Origin: Ohtaekwangia sp035628875
Lineage (GTDB): Bacteria > Bacteroidota > Bacteroidia > Cytophagales > Cyclobacteriaceae
Reading direction: 5' to 3'
Assembly (NCBI GenBank): GCA_035628875.1
Contig: DASPIZ010000119.1
Location: forward strand, 1 to 64,000
Length of the DNA: 64,000 nt
Position 1 is the stretch's first letter, and the number at the start of each line of letters is the position of its first letter. Positions 1 to 9,778 of the stretch are shown here, in pieces. The translations under genes and the position numbers were made by a program. Under the pieces are notes generated by a model that saw only the letters and a program-made list of their open reading frames with translations, did no database searches and was not told the DNA's origin.

Positions 1-36
1 TTGATAAGTACAACGGATCATGATGAAAGATTACCT

Positions 37-804
37 ATGTTCTTCATTCTCTCAAAAACAATAGCTTTACTTTTTATGCCGGTTTCGCTGGTGTGCATAC
101 TACTCCTGGCCTCGGCGCTGGTGAAAAATTCACGCTGGAAGAAAAGGCTATTTTGGTCGGGGTTGGGATTGTTGCTTTTCTTCTCGAACGACTTTATCGC
201 CAATAGTGTGATGCGCGCGTGGGAAATTGAAGCAGTCCCCTACAAAGGTATGCAACCACATCAACTGGGTATCGTGTTAACAGGTTCAACGCTCCCTAAA
301 CAATATCCGGATGATCGGGTTTATTTTCACCGGGGAGCGGATCGTGTTACCCATACTGTACAACTGTACAAGCTGGGGCTCATCGAAAAAATCCTGATCA
401 GTGGAGGAAGTGGCCGGATTGCAGCGCGTTACGAACCTGAAGCAAATCTATTTAGGGACGCGATGATTATGATGGGTGTTGACAGTGCAGCGATACTTAT
501 TGAAAATGAAACGCGTAATACATATGAATCGGCAGTCGCCGTTAAGCCGATGCTGGATTCTTTGGGATACACGGCGTCAGATTGTTTGCTCATAACATCA
601 GCTTTTCATATGCGGAGGTCGCTGGCATGTTACCGTAAAGCCGGTGTTAATTTAAAACCTTTCACTACGGATTTTTATGCTGAGCCACCGGAGTATTATC
701 CCGATACATTTCTTGTTCCTAAGATCGGAGCATTTGGTATCTGGCATAAACTGGTGCGCGAATGGGTTGGGATTGTGGCGTACAAGGTTGCGGGGTATAT
801 TTGA
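37..804 (+). CDS. YdcF/SanA-family (DUF218) membrane protein
   Basis: The protein has 255 residues from the ATG at 37; the frame stays open to base 1, so a TTG start at the window edge cannot be excluded. Two hydrophobic segments (about residues 3-29 and 38-54) precede a DUF218 domain. Visible marks are GIVLTGS near 78, ISGGSG at 121-126, ENETRNTYES near 156 and LLITSAFHMRRS near 184, the usual YdcF/ElyC pattern. Family members have been linked to cell-envelope integrity, but the reaction is not settled. It is convergent with the lipoprotein gene at 881-2557, with a shared terminator between them. Confidence 0.85.
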   Translation: MFFILSKTIALLFMPVSLVCILLLASALVKNSRWKKRLFWSGLGLLLFFSNDFIANSVMRAWEIEAVPYKGMQPHQLGIVLTGSTLPKQYPDDRVYFHRGADRVTHTVQLYKLGLIEKILISGGSGRIAARYEPEANLFRDAMIMMGVDSAAILIENETRNTYESAVAVKPMLDSLGYTASDCLLITSAFHMRRSLACYRKAGVNLKPFTTDFYAEPPEYYPDTFLVPKIGAFGIWHKLVREWVGIVAYKVAGYI

Positions 805-833
805 GGTTGTGACTGATCCAATTTGAACATTAA

Positions 834-866
834 AAAAGCGAGTGCCTCATCGAGACACTCGCTTTT
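834..866. terminator. Bidirectional intrinsic terminator
   Basis: An 11 bp perfect stem (AAAAGCGAGTG at 834-844 with CACTCGCTTTT at 856-866) encloses 11 bases. The stem ends in A4 on one side and T4 on the other, so it can stop both the plus-strand YdcF transcript and the minus-strand transcript ending at 881. Confidence 0.85.
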
Positions 867-880
867 AGTGATAATAATTT

Positions 881-2557
881 CTAAGGATTAATTGGTAAAC
901 CAGTAGCGCTGTACTTTGCCAGATTTACTTTCGGAATAGTTGATCCGAATTTTGCATTAATAGCATCGATGAAGATGTTAGCCGTAAAAGCATATCCCCG
1001 GCTATTTGGATGGACGCCGTCTTCAGAGTAAATTCCAGTAGGTGGATTGATATTTGGTGTTATGGTTATGCCATTAATTATCGCAGCTTGACTACCAACC
1101 AGTGCGCCATATCCTGCCTCAATATTAGCCAAAGCAAGACGTTCTGCATTGGCGTTTACCACTGATGCAACGGTCTGATTATACGCGGTTCGTGTCGCTT
1201 CTATCTCCTGGATTTCAGAAGGTATTAATACATATTGATCACCAACCGGAACAGTAACACCCATCACTTTAGTTTGATCTCCTCCCAATAGTGTTCCAAG
1301 TACAGAGCCGGTGCTTAACGGAATGATGTCATCAGATGTGGATTGCCTCACTTGTTCGAATGGTGCAAGCGCTGCTCTTTGATCAGCGTTAATAGCACCA
1401 ACACCTAGCAGACCGTCAAAATAATCGCCGAGGTCAGTCAGAGTTTCATCGACTAACAAAATTTTGTTAGTACATGATGCTTCGTATGTAACCTTGCGCG
1501 TTGCAATTTCGGCTTGTAGAGGTTCCGAAATGCCAAATGCCTCCGCGTTTGCAAGAAGTCCGTCAAGCGCCATGTTATAACCGGCAAAACCCGCACTAAC
1601 CGCACCTGCAGTATTTGCATCTAATGGAATCGGGTTGTACGCAACAGCTGTAAAATGGGGCATGGCAAAAATATTGGGAAAATTTCCCACGACACCTTTA
1701 AGATCAGGATTCGATCCCAGTAATGCGCCGATTGCAGCATCATATTGCCCGTTAAAAGCTAAAGCATTTGTCAACGGTGCTTTTGTTGGATCTCCTCCAA
1801 ATGCAGCATGAAGAAAGAAGTCATCAAGCCCAAGCCAAAAGAGGAAGAATGAACCACCTGCGGCGGCAGCATCGCCAATAATAGTTGAAGTTCCGGTTCC
1901 AGGATATGCCAAACGAGCATAGAACGGATTAAAAGCGGGATCAGTTTGAGCACCAGCCCAGGCACCCGTTTGCGAAATTAATGACTGCCCTAAGACAATG
2001 GCGGGCACAGCGAAATTATTCAATTCGCTTTTTTCTCCGCTATAAATAAAGGCTGGATTAACAGCTGGGTTAGGTACTGCTTGGAGTTCACCGGCACCAT
2101 ACATCTGAGGTGTTGGCTTTGGTGAAACTTCGCCGGTGCTACAATCCGGAGTTGTTCCATACTGTAATAAAAGTCGTCCTATAACAGGTTTGGTAGGATC
2201 ACTAAGAATGGGCTGGGTAATAAACAGGTTCCAGCCCAGCGATGCACCAATGTCAGGTTGATTGAATTCTTCTGGTGCACCAACACATTCGAATTGATTA
2301 TTCAAAATCGCGGCCAATGAATTGTTTTGTCCCGCAGTAAATAAAGCGCCACCCTGAACACCGGCTACAAAGGAATTTCCGATGGCTATGAACTTTGAAA
2401 AATCCGCGGAACCTGCAGTAGCGCCTTCACAGTTTGGCTCAGTATCGATATTTGTCATATCAGGATCTGAATCCTTTAATTCAATCAGCTCTTGTTCACA
2501 GGCAGTGAAGATGAGGAGCATCGCCAATGTATAGCTTAAATATTTTATCGTCTTCAT
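881..2557 (-). CDS. SGNH/GDSL-hydrolase-like outer-membrane lipoprotein
   Basis: 558 residues. The signal peptide ends in a lipobox (IFTAC, Cys20). Block I of the SGNH fold is GNSFVAG at 60-66 (Ser62), and the catalytic Asp/His block is DGVHPN at 513-518 (His516). The usual GxND block is replaced by GLDD at 243-246, so the oxyanion Asn appears to be Asp. The gene starts 13 bp after the TonB receptor gene stops and is probably co-transcribed with it, in the place where SusC-type receptors normally have SusD. The substrate is unknown; an ester or lipid cleaved at the surface before import is inference. Esterase activity is uncertain given the substitution. Confidence 0.82.
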   Translation of the reverse strand: MKTIKYLSYTLAMLLIFTACEQELIELKDSDPDMTNIDTEPNCEGATAGSADFSKFIAIGNSFVAGVQGGALFTAGQNNSLAAILNNQFECVGAPEEFNQPDIGASLGWNLFITQPILSDPTKPVIGRLLLQYGTTPDCSTGEVSPKPTPQMYGAGELQAVPNPAVNPAFIYSGEKSELNNFAVPAIVLGQSLISQTGAWAGAQTDPAFNPFYARLAYPGTGTSTIIGDAAAAGGSFFLFWLGLDDFFLHAAFGGDPTKAPLTNALAFNGQYDAAIGALLGSNPDLKGVVGNFPNIFAMPHFTAVAYNPIPLDANTAGAVSAGFAGYNMALDGLLANAEAFGISEPLQAEIATRKVTYEASCTNKILLVDETLTDLGDYFDGLLGVGAINADQRAALAPFEQVRQSTSDDIIPLSTGSVLGTLLGGDQTKVMGVTVPVGDQYVLIPSEIQEIEATRTAYNQTVASVVNANAERLALANIEAGYGALVGSQAAIINGITITPNINPPTGIYSEDGVHPNSRGYAFTANIFIDAINAKFGSTIPKVNLAKYSATGLPINP

Positions 2558-2570
2558 AATCGTATTTTAA

Positions 2571-5300
2571 TTATTTCAGGAACTCATCAAACGTCAGTGA
2601 GATATAATATTGCTGACCTACGAATGGTCCGCCGAAATTTGTCCGGTAATCACCGCCAAATAGATTTGTTCCGCCAATTTTCACAATCGTTTTTATGGAT
2701 GATACTTTGTAATTCACCTGGGCATCGATCACGCCATATTCGGGAACTTCCCATTCGCCGAAATCAGATTGCCACAGGAAGCCTTCCTGCCATCTGAAGT
2801 TAACATTGAATCCTACATTTTTTACGACTTTACGATTCGCCACCCCAATGTTGAATTTGTTTTCCGGTGTATTAAATCCAGCACGGAACGCTGGGTCCTG
2901 GTCGGTATCTTCATCAAAAGTGGAATAGTTATAATTGAACAATAGTTGAAAATTACTTGGTAGATTGTAGGTAATGCCCAAGCCAATGCCGTATGAACTT
3001 ACTGTCGCAGGTGAATTAACATAAGGAGAAAAAATCGTTCCGGCAGGAATGACTTCGCCCTGGTGTATAGTTTCTTCTTTACTCGCAACGTCGAGTGATC
3101 CGATAAAGTCTTCATATGAATTATAATACGCATTAACGTCAACCAGCATATTGTCACCGAATAATCCTTTGTACCCAACTTCTAAAGCCTTGAGTTTCTC
3201 AGGTTCAACGTAAGGGATGTCCGCGGTTACAAGCACCGATTCATCACCAGTTGCCAAAAACTCATTATAGGAAGACCGGGTCCAGGAGCCTCCATTATGA
3301 ACGCCATAACGATCTGCATTTGTTTTGGAACTTCCTAGTAAAGTATTGGTTCCCACCGGGAAGTAAATGTACTGAGCTTGTGTATCTGGATTCCGGAAAC
3401 CGGTCTGGAATGATGCGCGAATGTTGTGGTTTTCATTGAAGGTAAATACAGCAGATAGACGCGGCGTGATCCTTCCATCAAAGTTTTCGTTCTTATCATA
3501 ACGAAGTGATCCTGTCAGTTTCAATGCCTCAGCCAGTGTTTTTGAAAGCTGTGCATACATACCGAATTCATTGATGTTGATGCGTTGGAAATCATCTCCC
3601 CCTTCAGGATCTTCGTTGAAGATTGTTCCATCAGAGAATAAACTATATTGTCTCACATTACCACCCACCTGTAATTCTGCGAATGAAATCTGGTCCGCAA
3701 AATTATAGTTGAATTCTGCATGGTATAACCTGGACTGATCTATAAATTTAGCACCGGCGGGATCACGCTGGAAAAAGTCGTTTCGTACATCTTTCACGAG
3801 TTCATTAAACTCAGGAGAACCTACGGCAGGTCTGTTACGATCCGCATGGGTTCTGGCTGCAATATGTGCAGCGCCTGAATTTCCTGCCGGAACTCCGGGG
3901 ATATAACCCTGCATGGCAAGGACATATCGTTGTGCGTACTCAGGTGCCCATTGCGCAGCCGTTGGACTAATCCGTTCATTCAGCTGGCCTCCAAGAGCAC
4001 CCATGTTGTAAGAGTCACCAGCATCTGTGGCGGTAACATAGGCTCTTACGAAAAAGTTATCTGAGCGTAGTTCTACTTTATGGAACTGCTGAGTGAAATT
4101 TCGTAACGCATATTTTTGTGACCCCTGGTAAACAGAGCTGCCTCCGCCAAAGCGGTAGTTATACAAAGCTTCCAGATTGTCATTAATTCTATAGTGTAGT
4201 GCTACATCTCCTTTGATACTGCGCGCGTTATAATTATCCAAAATATTCTCTTCCTTCCAACCGGTTCTGCGTAAATCCAGTGTTCCAAATGTCCCACCAA
4301 TAGGTACAGGAATGCGGGTTTCATCACCATAGAGGTTTAACCCATCAAAGTTTGGCGTGTTTGTTAAATCGATTTTTGACTCCGGACGATTCACGTCGGT
4401 CTGGTAATCGTTGCCATGCCAGTCTTCTGCGTCCATTATGGAAAAGTTTACTTTAAAAGCAAACTTGTTATTAAATGCTTTGGCATACCTTACATTGAAG
4501 CTATATAAAGGATAAGCCTTATCCTGTGCATCTGATGTTGTGATACCTGCCTTAAACTGTGCGCTTAAACCCTGGTATTCGAAAGGGCTTTTACTTTTCA
4601 TAATGAGAATACCATTGAAGGCATTAGGACCATACAATGCAGATGCAGCACCCGGTACAAGTTCCATACTCTCCGCATCCAGTTCGCCGATACCAACGAT
4701 ATTACCTGTTGGAAAGTTTAATAAAGGAGCCTGTGTGTCTATGCCATCTACCAACTGGACAAATCGGACGTTAGCGATAGTGGCAAAGCCACGTGTATTG
4801 ATCTGCGGAAAATTTAAGCTACTCGATGTATGCTGTACACCTTTTACACTGGCTAAAGCGTCATAGAAATCCGGTGCAGGAGTTTGTTGTATAGCTAAGA
4901 TATCAACTTTCTCTACCGTAACCGGCGATTGCAGAATACTCTCTTCCACACGTGATGCGGAAATTACAACTTCCTGCCCGAGGATGGTTTGTTCTTCGAG
5001 TTTTATTTCAAGACCTGTAGTGTTGGTGTTACTAATTGTCATTTCCTGCGTACGGTAACCCACATAGGAAAAGAGCAGGGTAATGGGGGGCGCATCGGTG
5101 GATGTCAGGTTAAATGTTCCATTACTGGCCGAGATCGTTCCGGCTACACGTCCTTTCACCACAATATTAACCCCGGGTATGGGGTCACCTGTGGCCGCAT
5201 CCGTTACGGTGCCGGAGATGCTGGTCTGACCAAAGCTCAGCGTGGCGGTAAGTAGCATGAGCAGGAATGCCGCCAAGGAACTCTTGTAGAAGTTCTTCAT
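2571..5300 (-). CDS. TonB-dependent receptor with carboxypeptidase-like regulatory domain
   Basis: 909 residues. A cleavable signal peptide (LSFGQ near 25) is followed by a CarboxypepD_reg-like domain (about 28-110, with SGTVTDAATGDPIPGVNIVV), a plug (about 115-230, with EESILQSPVTVEKVD and RFVQLVDGIDTQAPLLN) and a long beta-barrel ending in a terminal hydrophobic strand (YYISLTFDEFLK). It lacks the SusC signature and has no SusD neighbour. Its partner is the SGNH lipoprotein encoded directly downstream. Such receptors import large or scarce substrates using TonB/ExbBD energy; the ligand cannot be read from the sequence. Confidence 0.9.
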   Translation of the reverse strand: MKNFYKSSLAAFLLMLLTATLSFGQTSISGTVTDAATGDPIPGVNIVVKGRVAGTISASNGTFNLTSTDAPPITLLFSYVGYRTQEMTISNTNTTGLEIKLEEQTILGQEVVISASRVEESILQSPVTVEKVDILAIQQTPAPDFYDALASVKGVQHTSSSLNFPQINTRGFATIANVRFVQLVDGIDTQAPLLNFPTGNIVGIGELDAESMELVPGAASALYGPNAFNGILIMKSKSPFEYQGLSAQFKAGITTSDAQDKAYPLYSFNVRYAKAFNNKFAFKVNFSIMDAEDWHGNDYQTDVNRPESKIDLTNTPNFDGLNLYGDETRIPVPIGGTFGTLDLRRTGWKEENILDNYNARSIKGDVALHYRINDNLEALYNYRFGGGSSVYQGSQKYALRNFTQQFHKVELRSDNFFVRAYVTATDAGDSYNMGALGGQLNERISPTAAQWAPEYAQRYVLAMQGYIPGVPAGNSGAAHIAARTHADRNRPAVGSPEFNELVKDVRNDFFQRDPAGAKFIDQSRLYHAEFNYNFADQISFAELQVGGNVRQYSLFSDGTIFNEDPEGGDDFQRININEFGMYAQLSKTLAEALKLTGSLRYDKNENFDGRITPRLSAVFTFNENHNIRASFQTGFRNPDTQAQYIYFPVGTNTLLGSSKTNADRYGVHNGGSWTRSSYNEFLATGDESVLVTADIPYVEPEKLKALEVGYKGLFGDNMLVDVNAYYNSYEDFIGSLDVASKEETIHQGEVIPAGTIFSPYVNSPATVSSYGIGLGITYNLPSNFQLLFNYNYSTFDEDTDQDPAFRAGFNTPENKFNIGVANRKVVKNVGFNVNFRWQEGFLWQSDFGEWEVPEYGVIDAQVNYKVSSIKTIVKIGGTNLFGGDYRTNFGGPFVGQQYYISLTFDEFLK

Positions 5301-5418
5301 AAGATTCTTGTTATGGGTTAATAAGATTTCGGCTTTCTACCCGGAAATGTTATGCATACCGAGTATCTGTTACGAAAAATACAAAAATTTATGAAGAAAC
5401 AAACGTTTGAAAGGCTCC

Positions 5419-5754
5419 TTAATTCTCTTTTTCTGACTTTATGTGTTTAACCAGACGGTCGCACAACGCATTGATTTCACTGGCCATCTGTTCGTCCCCG
5501 GTCGAGGTCAGAATGCTTTGGGCCAGGCCACCAATACAATCAATGTGAAATCTTTTCATCTCATTAACAGGCATATCCTTGGTCCACAGATCGATGCGCA
5601 ACGTGCTCTTTTGTCGATCATCCCACAAGGAAACGCTGATCGACTTTGTTTCGCTTAATCCCGGTTCTGGTTTATCATTAGCATCCCATAAAATCCTGGT
5701 GGGAATATTTTGCTGATCGAGCTCTATCTCAAATTTGATGGTTGATTTTTTCAT
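5419..5754 (-). CDS. gldC: Gliding motility protein GldC
   Basis: 111 residues, full length for GldC. The start MKKSTIKFEIELD, then IPTRILWDAND, KSISVSLWDDRQKSTLRIDLWTK in two stretches, and FHIDCIGGLAQSI match my recollection of this small soluble family. GldC is conserved in Bacteroidota and was first tied to gliding in Flavobacterium johnsoniae; it probably supports GldB and type IX secretion functions. No other gld gene is present in the window, so motility cannot be inferred from it. It is monocistronic here. Confidence 0.8.
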   Translation of the reverse strand: MKKSTIKFEIELDQQNIPTRILWDANDKPEPGLSETKSISVSLWDDRQKSTLRIDLWTKDMPVNEMKRFHIDCIGGLAQSILTSTGDEQMASEINALCDRLVKHIKSEKEN

Positions 5755-6173
5755 GGCAACAAAGGTAAAGGTTGTTGATTTGAATTCGTAACTTATTGTG
5801 TTTTTCGATAAACCTTCAACCTCCAGGCTGTAAGCTGTAAGGCGTTCTTGGAAAGAGCTGCGAGTTGCGAGCTACGAGCCGCGAGTTTGCTTGGTCGTAA
5901 TCGATGGTTTTTTATCCTAACATGTTTTTTAGTTTAATTTTGGTAACGAAACATTTTTTCTCTCAAGCGGGGGAATCCTCCTGCGTGCCTGTACTTTGCA
6001 TATCCGCATCAGGATGACAGTAACGATGAGAGAGAAACCTAATGAGGTTTCGCACTTGCATCGTGAAAGGACAAACCTCAAACTTCAAACAATTTCCCAA
6101 ACCTTTAGTTATCGAACTCCAACCTTGAACTTTGAACTTGGAACCTGGAACGTTGAACTTTGAACCACGAACT
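5755..6173. other. Intergenic region with word repeats and one solo hairpin element
   Basis: This 419 bp gap contains GCGAG-type words around 5858-5888 (CTGCGAGTTGCGAGCTACGAG), a degenerate half-copy of the large repeat at 5971-6019, and GGAACCTGGAACG / TTGAACTTTGAAC words at 6121-6170. I see no gene in it. The last words keep the downstream frame open upstream of the real aacS start. Confidence 0.7.
5971..6019. repeat. Solo half-element of the TCATCCTGA hairpin repeat
   Basis: Read on the minus strand, this begins TGTCATCCTGATGCG and ends CGCAGGAGGATTCC. It keeps the base stem (ATCCT with AGGAT) and a matching inner stem (TGCG with CGCA), as the ends of the large repeats do, but with a different apical sequence. 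It is probably a diverged single copy. Confidence 0.55.
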
Positions 6174-8114
6174 ATGTTGTTATGGACTCCAAAAAAAGAA
6201 TTCGTTGAACAATCCAACCTGAAACGGTATATGGATTGGTTGAACGGGAAGTATTCTTACTCATTTAATGATTACACAACGTTGTGGCGATGGTCGACTG
6301 ATCATCCGGAATTGTTTTGGAGATCCATCTGGGATTATTTTGAAATCATTTACGACGGGGAAATTAAGGAAGTTATAAGTGATGATCCGATGCCGCACAC
6401 GCGATGGTTCGACGGAACGCGATTAAATTATGCGGAGCATGTTTTCCGTAATGCAACTTCCGATCATCCTGCAATGATATCCGGATCGGAGTCCGGGGAA
6501 GTAAAAACACTGTCGTGGAATGGTCTGGTACAACAGACAAGTGCGGTGCAGCGCTTATTAAAAGAGCATGGCGTTACGTCTGGCGATACCGTTGTAGCAT
6601 ACCTGCCCTGTATTCCGGAAGCAACCGTTGCATTTCTGGCAACCAATGCTACCGGTGCCGTGTGGTCAAGCTGCTCACCCGACTTTGGTACCGCTGCAGT
6701 GATTGATCGCTTTGCGCAGATTAAGCCGAAAGTGTTATTTGCCGTTGATCATTATCAGTACAATGGTAAGCGACACGATAAAATGGAAGTGGTTCGCGAA
6801 CTGGTCAGGGCGTTGCCATCCGTTGAACTTCTTATACTTTTGTGTGATGAATCTGTATCTGCTCAGGCCTTCACGACCAAAGTGGTTTTGTGGAATGAGA
6901 TCATTCAGCAGAAACATCATATCATAAGCTTCGAACGCGTTCCATTCAATAATCCGATCTGGGTTTTGTATTCATCCGGAACAACAGGTTTGCCAAAAGC
7001 GATAACACATTCGCATGGTGGTATACTGCTGGAACAATTGAAGTATGGTGCTTTTCACAACGACTTCAAACGCGGTGAACGGTGTTTTTGGTACACTACT
7101 ACAGGCTGGATGATGTGGAACTATATTCAGGGTAGCTTACTTGCCGGTGGTACGATGGTGACCTATGATGGAAGCCCTGGCTTTCCTGATTTAAATGTGC
7201 TTTGGAAGTTTGCCGAAGAAACGAAGATGCATCATTTCGGAACAAGTGCCGGATTCATCCTGGCGAATCTGAAAGCAGGAATCGAACCCGGTCGGAGATT
7301 TAACCTTGACGCATTGCGTTCCATTGGTTCAACAGGAAGTACGTTGCCGCGTGAGGGATTTGACTGGATTTACCGCGAAGTAAAAAAGGATGTGTGGCTT
7401 ACTTCCATGAGCGGAGGTACGGATGTGTGTAGCGCCTTTGTGGGCGGTAATCCGATGTGGCCTGTACATGCAGGTGAAATTCAATGTCGCGCTTTAGGAT
7501 GTAAGGTAGAGGCGTTTGATGCGTCTGGTCATGCCGTTGTTGACGAAGAAGGCGAACTGGTCATTACACAACCGATGCCTTCGATGCCGGCTTACTTCTG
7601 GAATGACCCGGATTTTAAACGGTACACGGAAAGCTATTTTGAGATGTACCCGGGGATCTGGAGGCATGGCGACTGGATAAAAATAACACAGCGGGATGGG
7701 GTGATAATCTACGGGCGGTCTGACGCGACACTTAACCGTGGCGGTATACGCATCGGCACTAGTGAAATCTACCGTGCAGTTGACCAGGTTAAAAGTGTAA
7801 AAGATAGTCTGATCATTTGTATCGAAAAAAATAACGGCGATTTCTGGATGCCGTTATTTGTTGTGATGCAACCTGGAGCATACCTGACGGACGAAATCAA
7901 GAAAGAAATCAATACTACGATTCGTTTAGCATACACACCACGTCATGTACCAGATGAAATTATCGAGGTCCCCGATATACCTTATACCATCAGCGGCAAA
8001 AAAACCGAGACGCCCGTAAAAAAAGTATTGCAGGGAAAAAATCCAAACGACGTGGTGAACCCCGGGGCGCTACGCAATTTCGAGTCGCTTGCGTATTTCA
8101 AACAGTTTGTTTGA
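6174..8114 (+). CDS. aacS: Acetoacetate-CoA ligase
   Basis: 646 residues from the ATG at 6174. The 14 extra codons that stay open upstream are repeat-derived and not conserved-looking, so this start is preferred. The N-terminus LLWTPKKEFVEQSNLKRYMDWL is typical of acetoacetyl-CoA synthetases. The adenylate-forming core has the P-loop YSSGTTGLPKAITHSHGG near 265, GRSDATLNRGGIRIGTSE near 515 and the C-terminal catalytic lysine in YTISGKKTETPVKK near 603. It activates acetoacetate with ATP and CoA in ketone body or butanoate metabolism. It stands alone between two repeat regions, so no operon partner helps to define its role. Confidence 0.93.
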   Translation: MLLWTPKKEFVEQSNLKRYMDWLNGKYSYSFNDYTTLWRWSTDHPELFWRSIWDYFEIIYDGEIKEVISDDPMPHTRWFDGTRLNYAEHVFRNATSDHPAMISGSESGEVKTLSWNGLVQQTSAVQRLLKEHGVTSGDTVVAYLPCIPEATVAFLATNATGAVWSSCSPDFGTAAVIDRFAQIKPKVLFAVDHYQYNGKRHDKMEVVRELVRALPSVELLILLCDESVSAQAFTTKVVLWNEIIQQKHHIISFERVPFNNPIWVLYSSGTTGLPKAITHSHGGILLEQLKYGAFHNDFKRGERCFWYTTTGWMMWNYIQGSLLAGGTMVTYDGSPGFPDLNVLWKFAEETKMHHFGTSAGFILANLKAGIEPGRRFNLDALRSIGSTGSTLPREGFDWIYREVKKDVWLTSMSGGTDVCSAFVGGNPMWPVHAGEIQCRALGCKVEAFDASGHAVVDEEGELVITQPMPSMPAYFWNDPDFKRYTESYFEMYPGIWRHGDWIKITQRDGVIIYGRSDATLNRGGIRIGTSEIYRAVDQVKSVKDSLIICIEKNNGDFWMPLFVVMQPGAYLTDEIKKEINTTIRLAYTPRHVPDEIIEVPDIPYTISGKKTETPVKKVLQGKNPNDVVNPGALRNFESLAYFKQFV

Positions 8115-8200
8115 TTCTTCATTCTTCTTTGTTTTTCGGATAGCTTCAGGCTGCAAGCTTTAAGCTGCAAGGCGATTTTGTTATCTTTCTCGCTACGACG

Positions 8201-8477
8201 CGTCATCCTGAATTGCAACAGCGCAGCTGGTGCGTAATGAAGGATCCCCCGGAACAGCGGAATAAATCACTCGTATCGAAAAACTAAAATCGCTACTAAG
8301 ACAAGTCACAATCAAGTGAACCAGTTCCTCGTTATCGTCCAATCACAATCGTACTACGTCAAATTCGAAGTTTGCGATACTAACGCGAAAAGGATTCCAA
8401 TAACGACAGACTGCTACTGCTCTTCTTGGGGATCCTTCATTGCGCGCTTGCGTGGCAAGCACAATTCAGGATGACGG
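8201..8477 (+). repeat. Array unit 1 (subtype A)
   Basis: 277 bp. It opens with CGTCATCCTGAATTGCAACA and closes with CACAATTCAGGATGACG. The internal right half has the subtype A stretch GTACTACGTCAAATTCGAAG. Confidence 0.88.
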
Positions 8478-8597
8478 TAATAGGGGGAAGGAGTCACCGT
8501 CATTCCCGCTTCTCTCTACTATTGTAATCCTATTGTAATCCTTCTCTACGATCGTAATCCTTTCTCTCTACGACCGTCATCCCCTCTCTCTACGACC

Positions 8598-8888
8598 CGT
8601 CATCCTGAATTGCAACAGCGCCGCTGGTGCGTAATGAAGGATCCCCCGGAACAGCGGAATAAACCACTCGTTATCGAAAAAACCAAAGTCACGCTACTAA
8701 GACAAGTCACAATCAAATGGACCAGTTCCTCGTTATCGCCCTACTCACCATCGTGCTACAAAGTTCTTCAAGGTTTGTAAGCCACGATGCTTAACGCGAA
8801 AGCGATTTCGATAACGATAGACTGCTACTGCTCTTCTTGGGGATCCTTCATTGCGCGCTTGCATGGCAAGCACAATTCAGGATGACGG
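8598..8888 (+). repeat. Array unit 2 (subtype B)
   Basis: 291 bp with the same ends as unit 1 except GCCGC for GCAGC in the left hairpin loop. The right half has the subtype B stretch GCTACAAAGTTCTTCAAGG instead of the subtype A sequence. Confidence 0.88.
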
Positions 8889-8986
8889 TAATAGGGGGGA
8901 GGAGTCACAGTCATTCCCGCTTCTCTCTACTATTGTAATCCTATTGTAATCCTTCTCTACGATCGTCATCCCATCTCTCTACGACC

Positions 8987-9215
8987 CGTCATCCTGAATT
9001 GCAACAGCGCAGCTGGTGCGTAATGAAGGATCCCCCGGAACAGCGGAATAAACCACTCGTTATCGAAAAAAACAAAATCACGCTACAAAGTTCTTCAAGG
9101 TTTGAAAGCTACGATGCTTAACGCGAAAGCGATTTCGATAACGATAGACTGCTACTGCTCTTTTTCGGAATCCTTCATTGCGCGCTTGCGTGGCAAGCAG
9201 AATTCAGGATGACGG
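8987..9215 (+). repeat. Array unit 3 (subtype B, internally deleted)
   Basis: 229 bp. The ends are intact, but about 60 bp are missing between two CGCTAC words, so the copy jumps from AAAATCACGCTAC directly into the subtype B stretch. This looks like a deletion between short direct repeats. Confidence 0.85.
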
Positions 9216-9360
9216 TAATAGTGGGAAGGAGTCACCGTCATTCCCGCTTCTCTCTACTATTGTAATCCTATTGTAATCCTTCTCTCTACGATTCGGAATC
9301 CTTTCTCTCTACGACCATCATCCCTTTCTATCTACTCCGTCATCTCCTCTCTCTACGACC

Positions 9361-9640
9361 CGTCATCCTGAATTGCAACAGCGCAGCTGGTGCGTAATGA
9401 AGGATCCCCCGGAACAGCGGAATAAATCACTCGTTATCGAAAAAAACAAAATCACGCTACTAAGACAAGTCACAATCAAATGACCAGCTTCTCGTTATCG
9501 TCCAATCACAATCGTACTACGTCAAATTCGAAGTTTGCGATACTAACGCGAAAGCGATTCCAATAACGACAGACTGCTACTGCTCTTCTTGGGGATCCTT
9601 CATTGCGCGCTTGCGTGGCAAGCACAATTCAGGATGACGG
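9361..9640 (+). repeat. Array unit 4 (subtype A)
   Basis: 280 bp, nearly identical to unit 1, with the same subtype A right half. It is preceded by an extra run of CTCTCTACGACC-type spacer words. Confidence 0.88.
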
Positions 9641-9778
9641 TAATAGTGGGGAGGAGTCACCGTCATTCCCGCTTCTCTCTACTATTGTAATCCTATTGTA
9701 ATCCTTCTCTACGATCGTAATCCTTTCTCTCTACGACCGTCATCCCTTTCTACTCCGTCATCTTCTCTCTCTACGACC

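Noticed and set aside
6132..6173. Upstream start of acetoacetate-CoA ligase
   Set aside because: The extra residues (NLEPGTLNFEPRT) are translated word repeats; the ATG at 6174 fits the family start.
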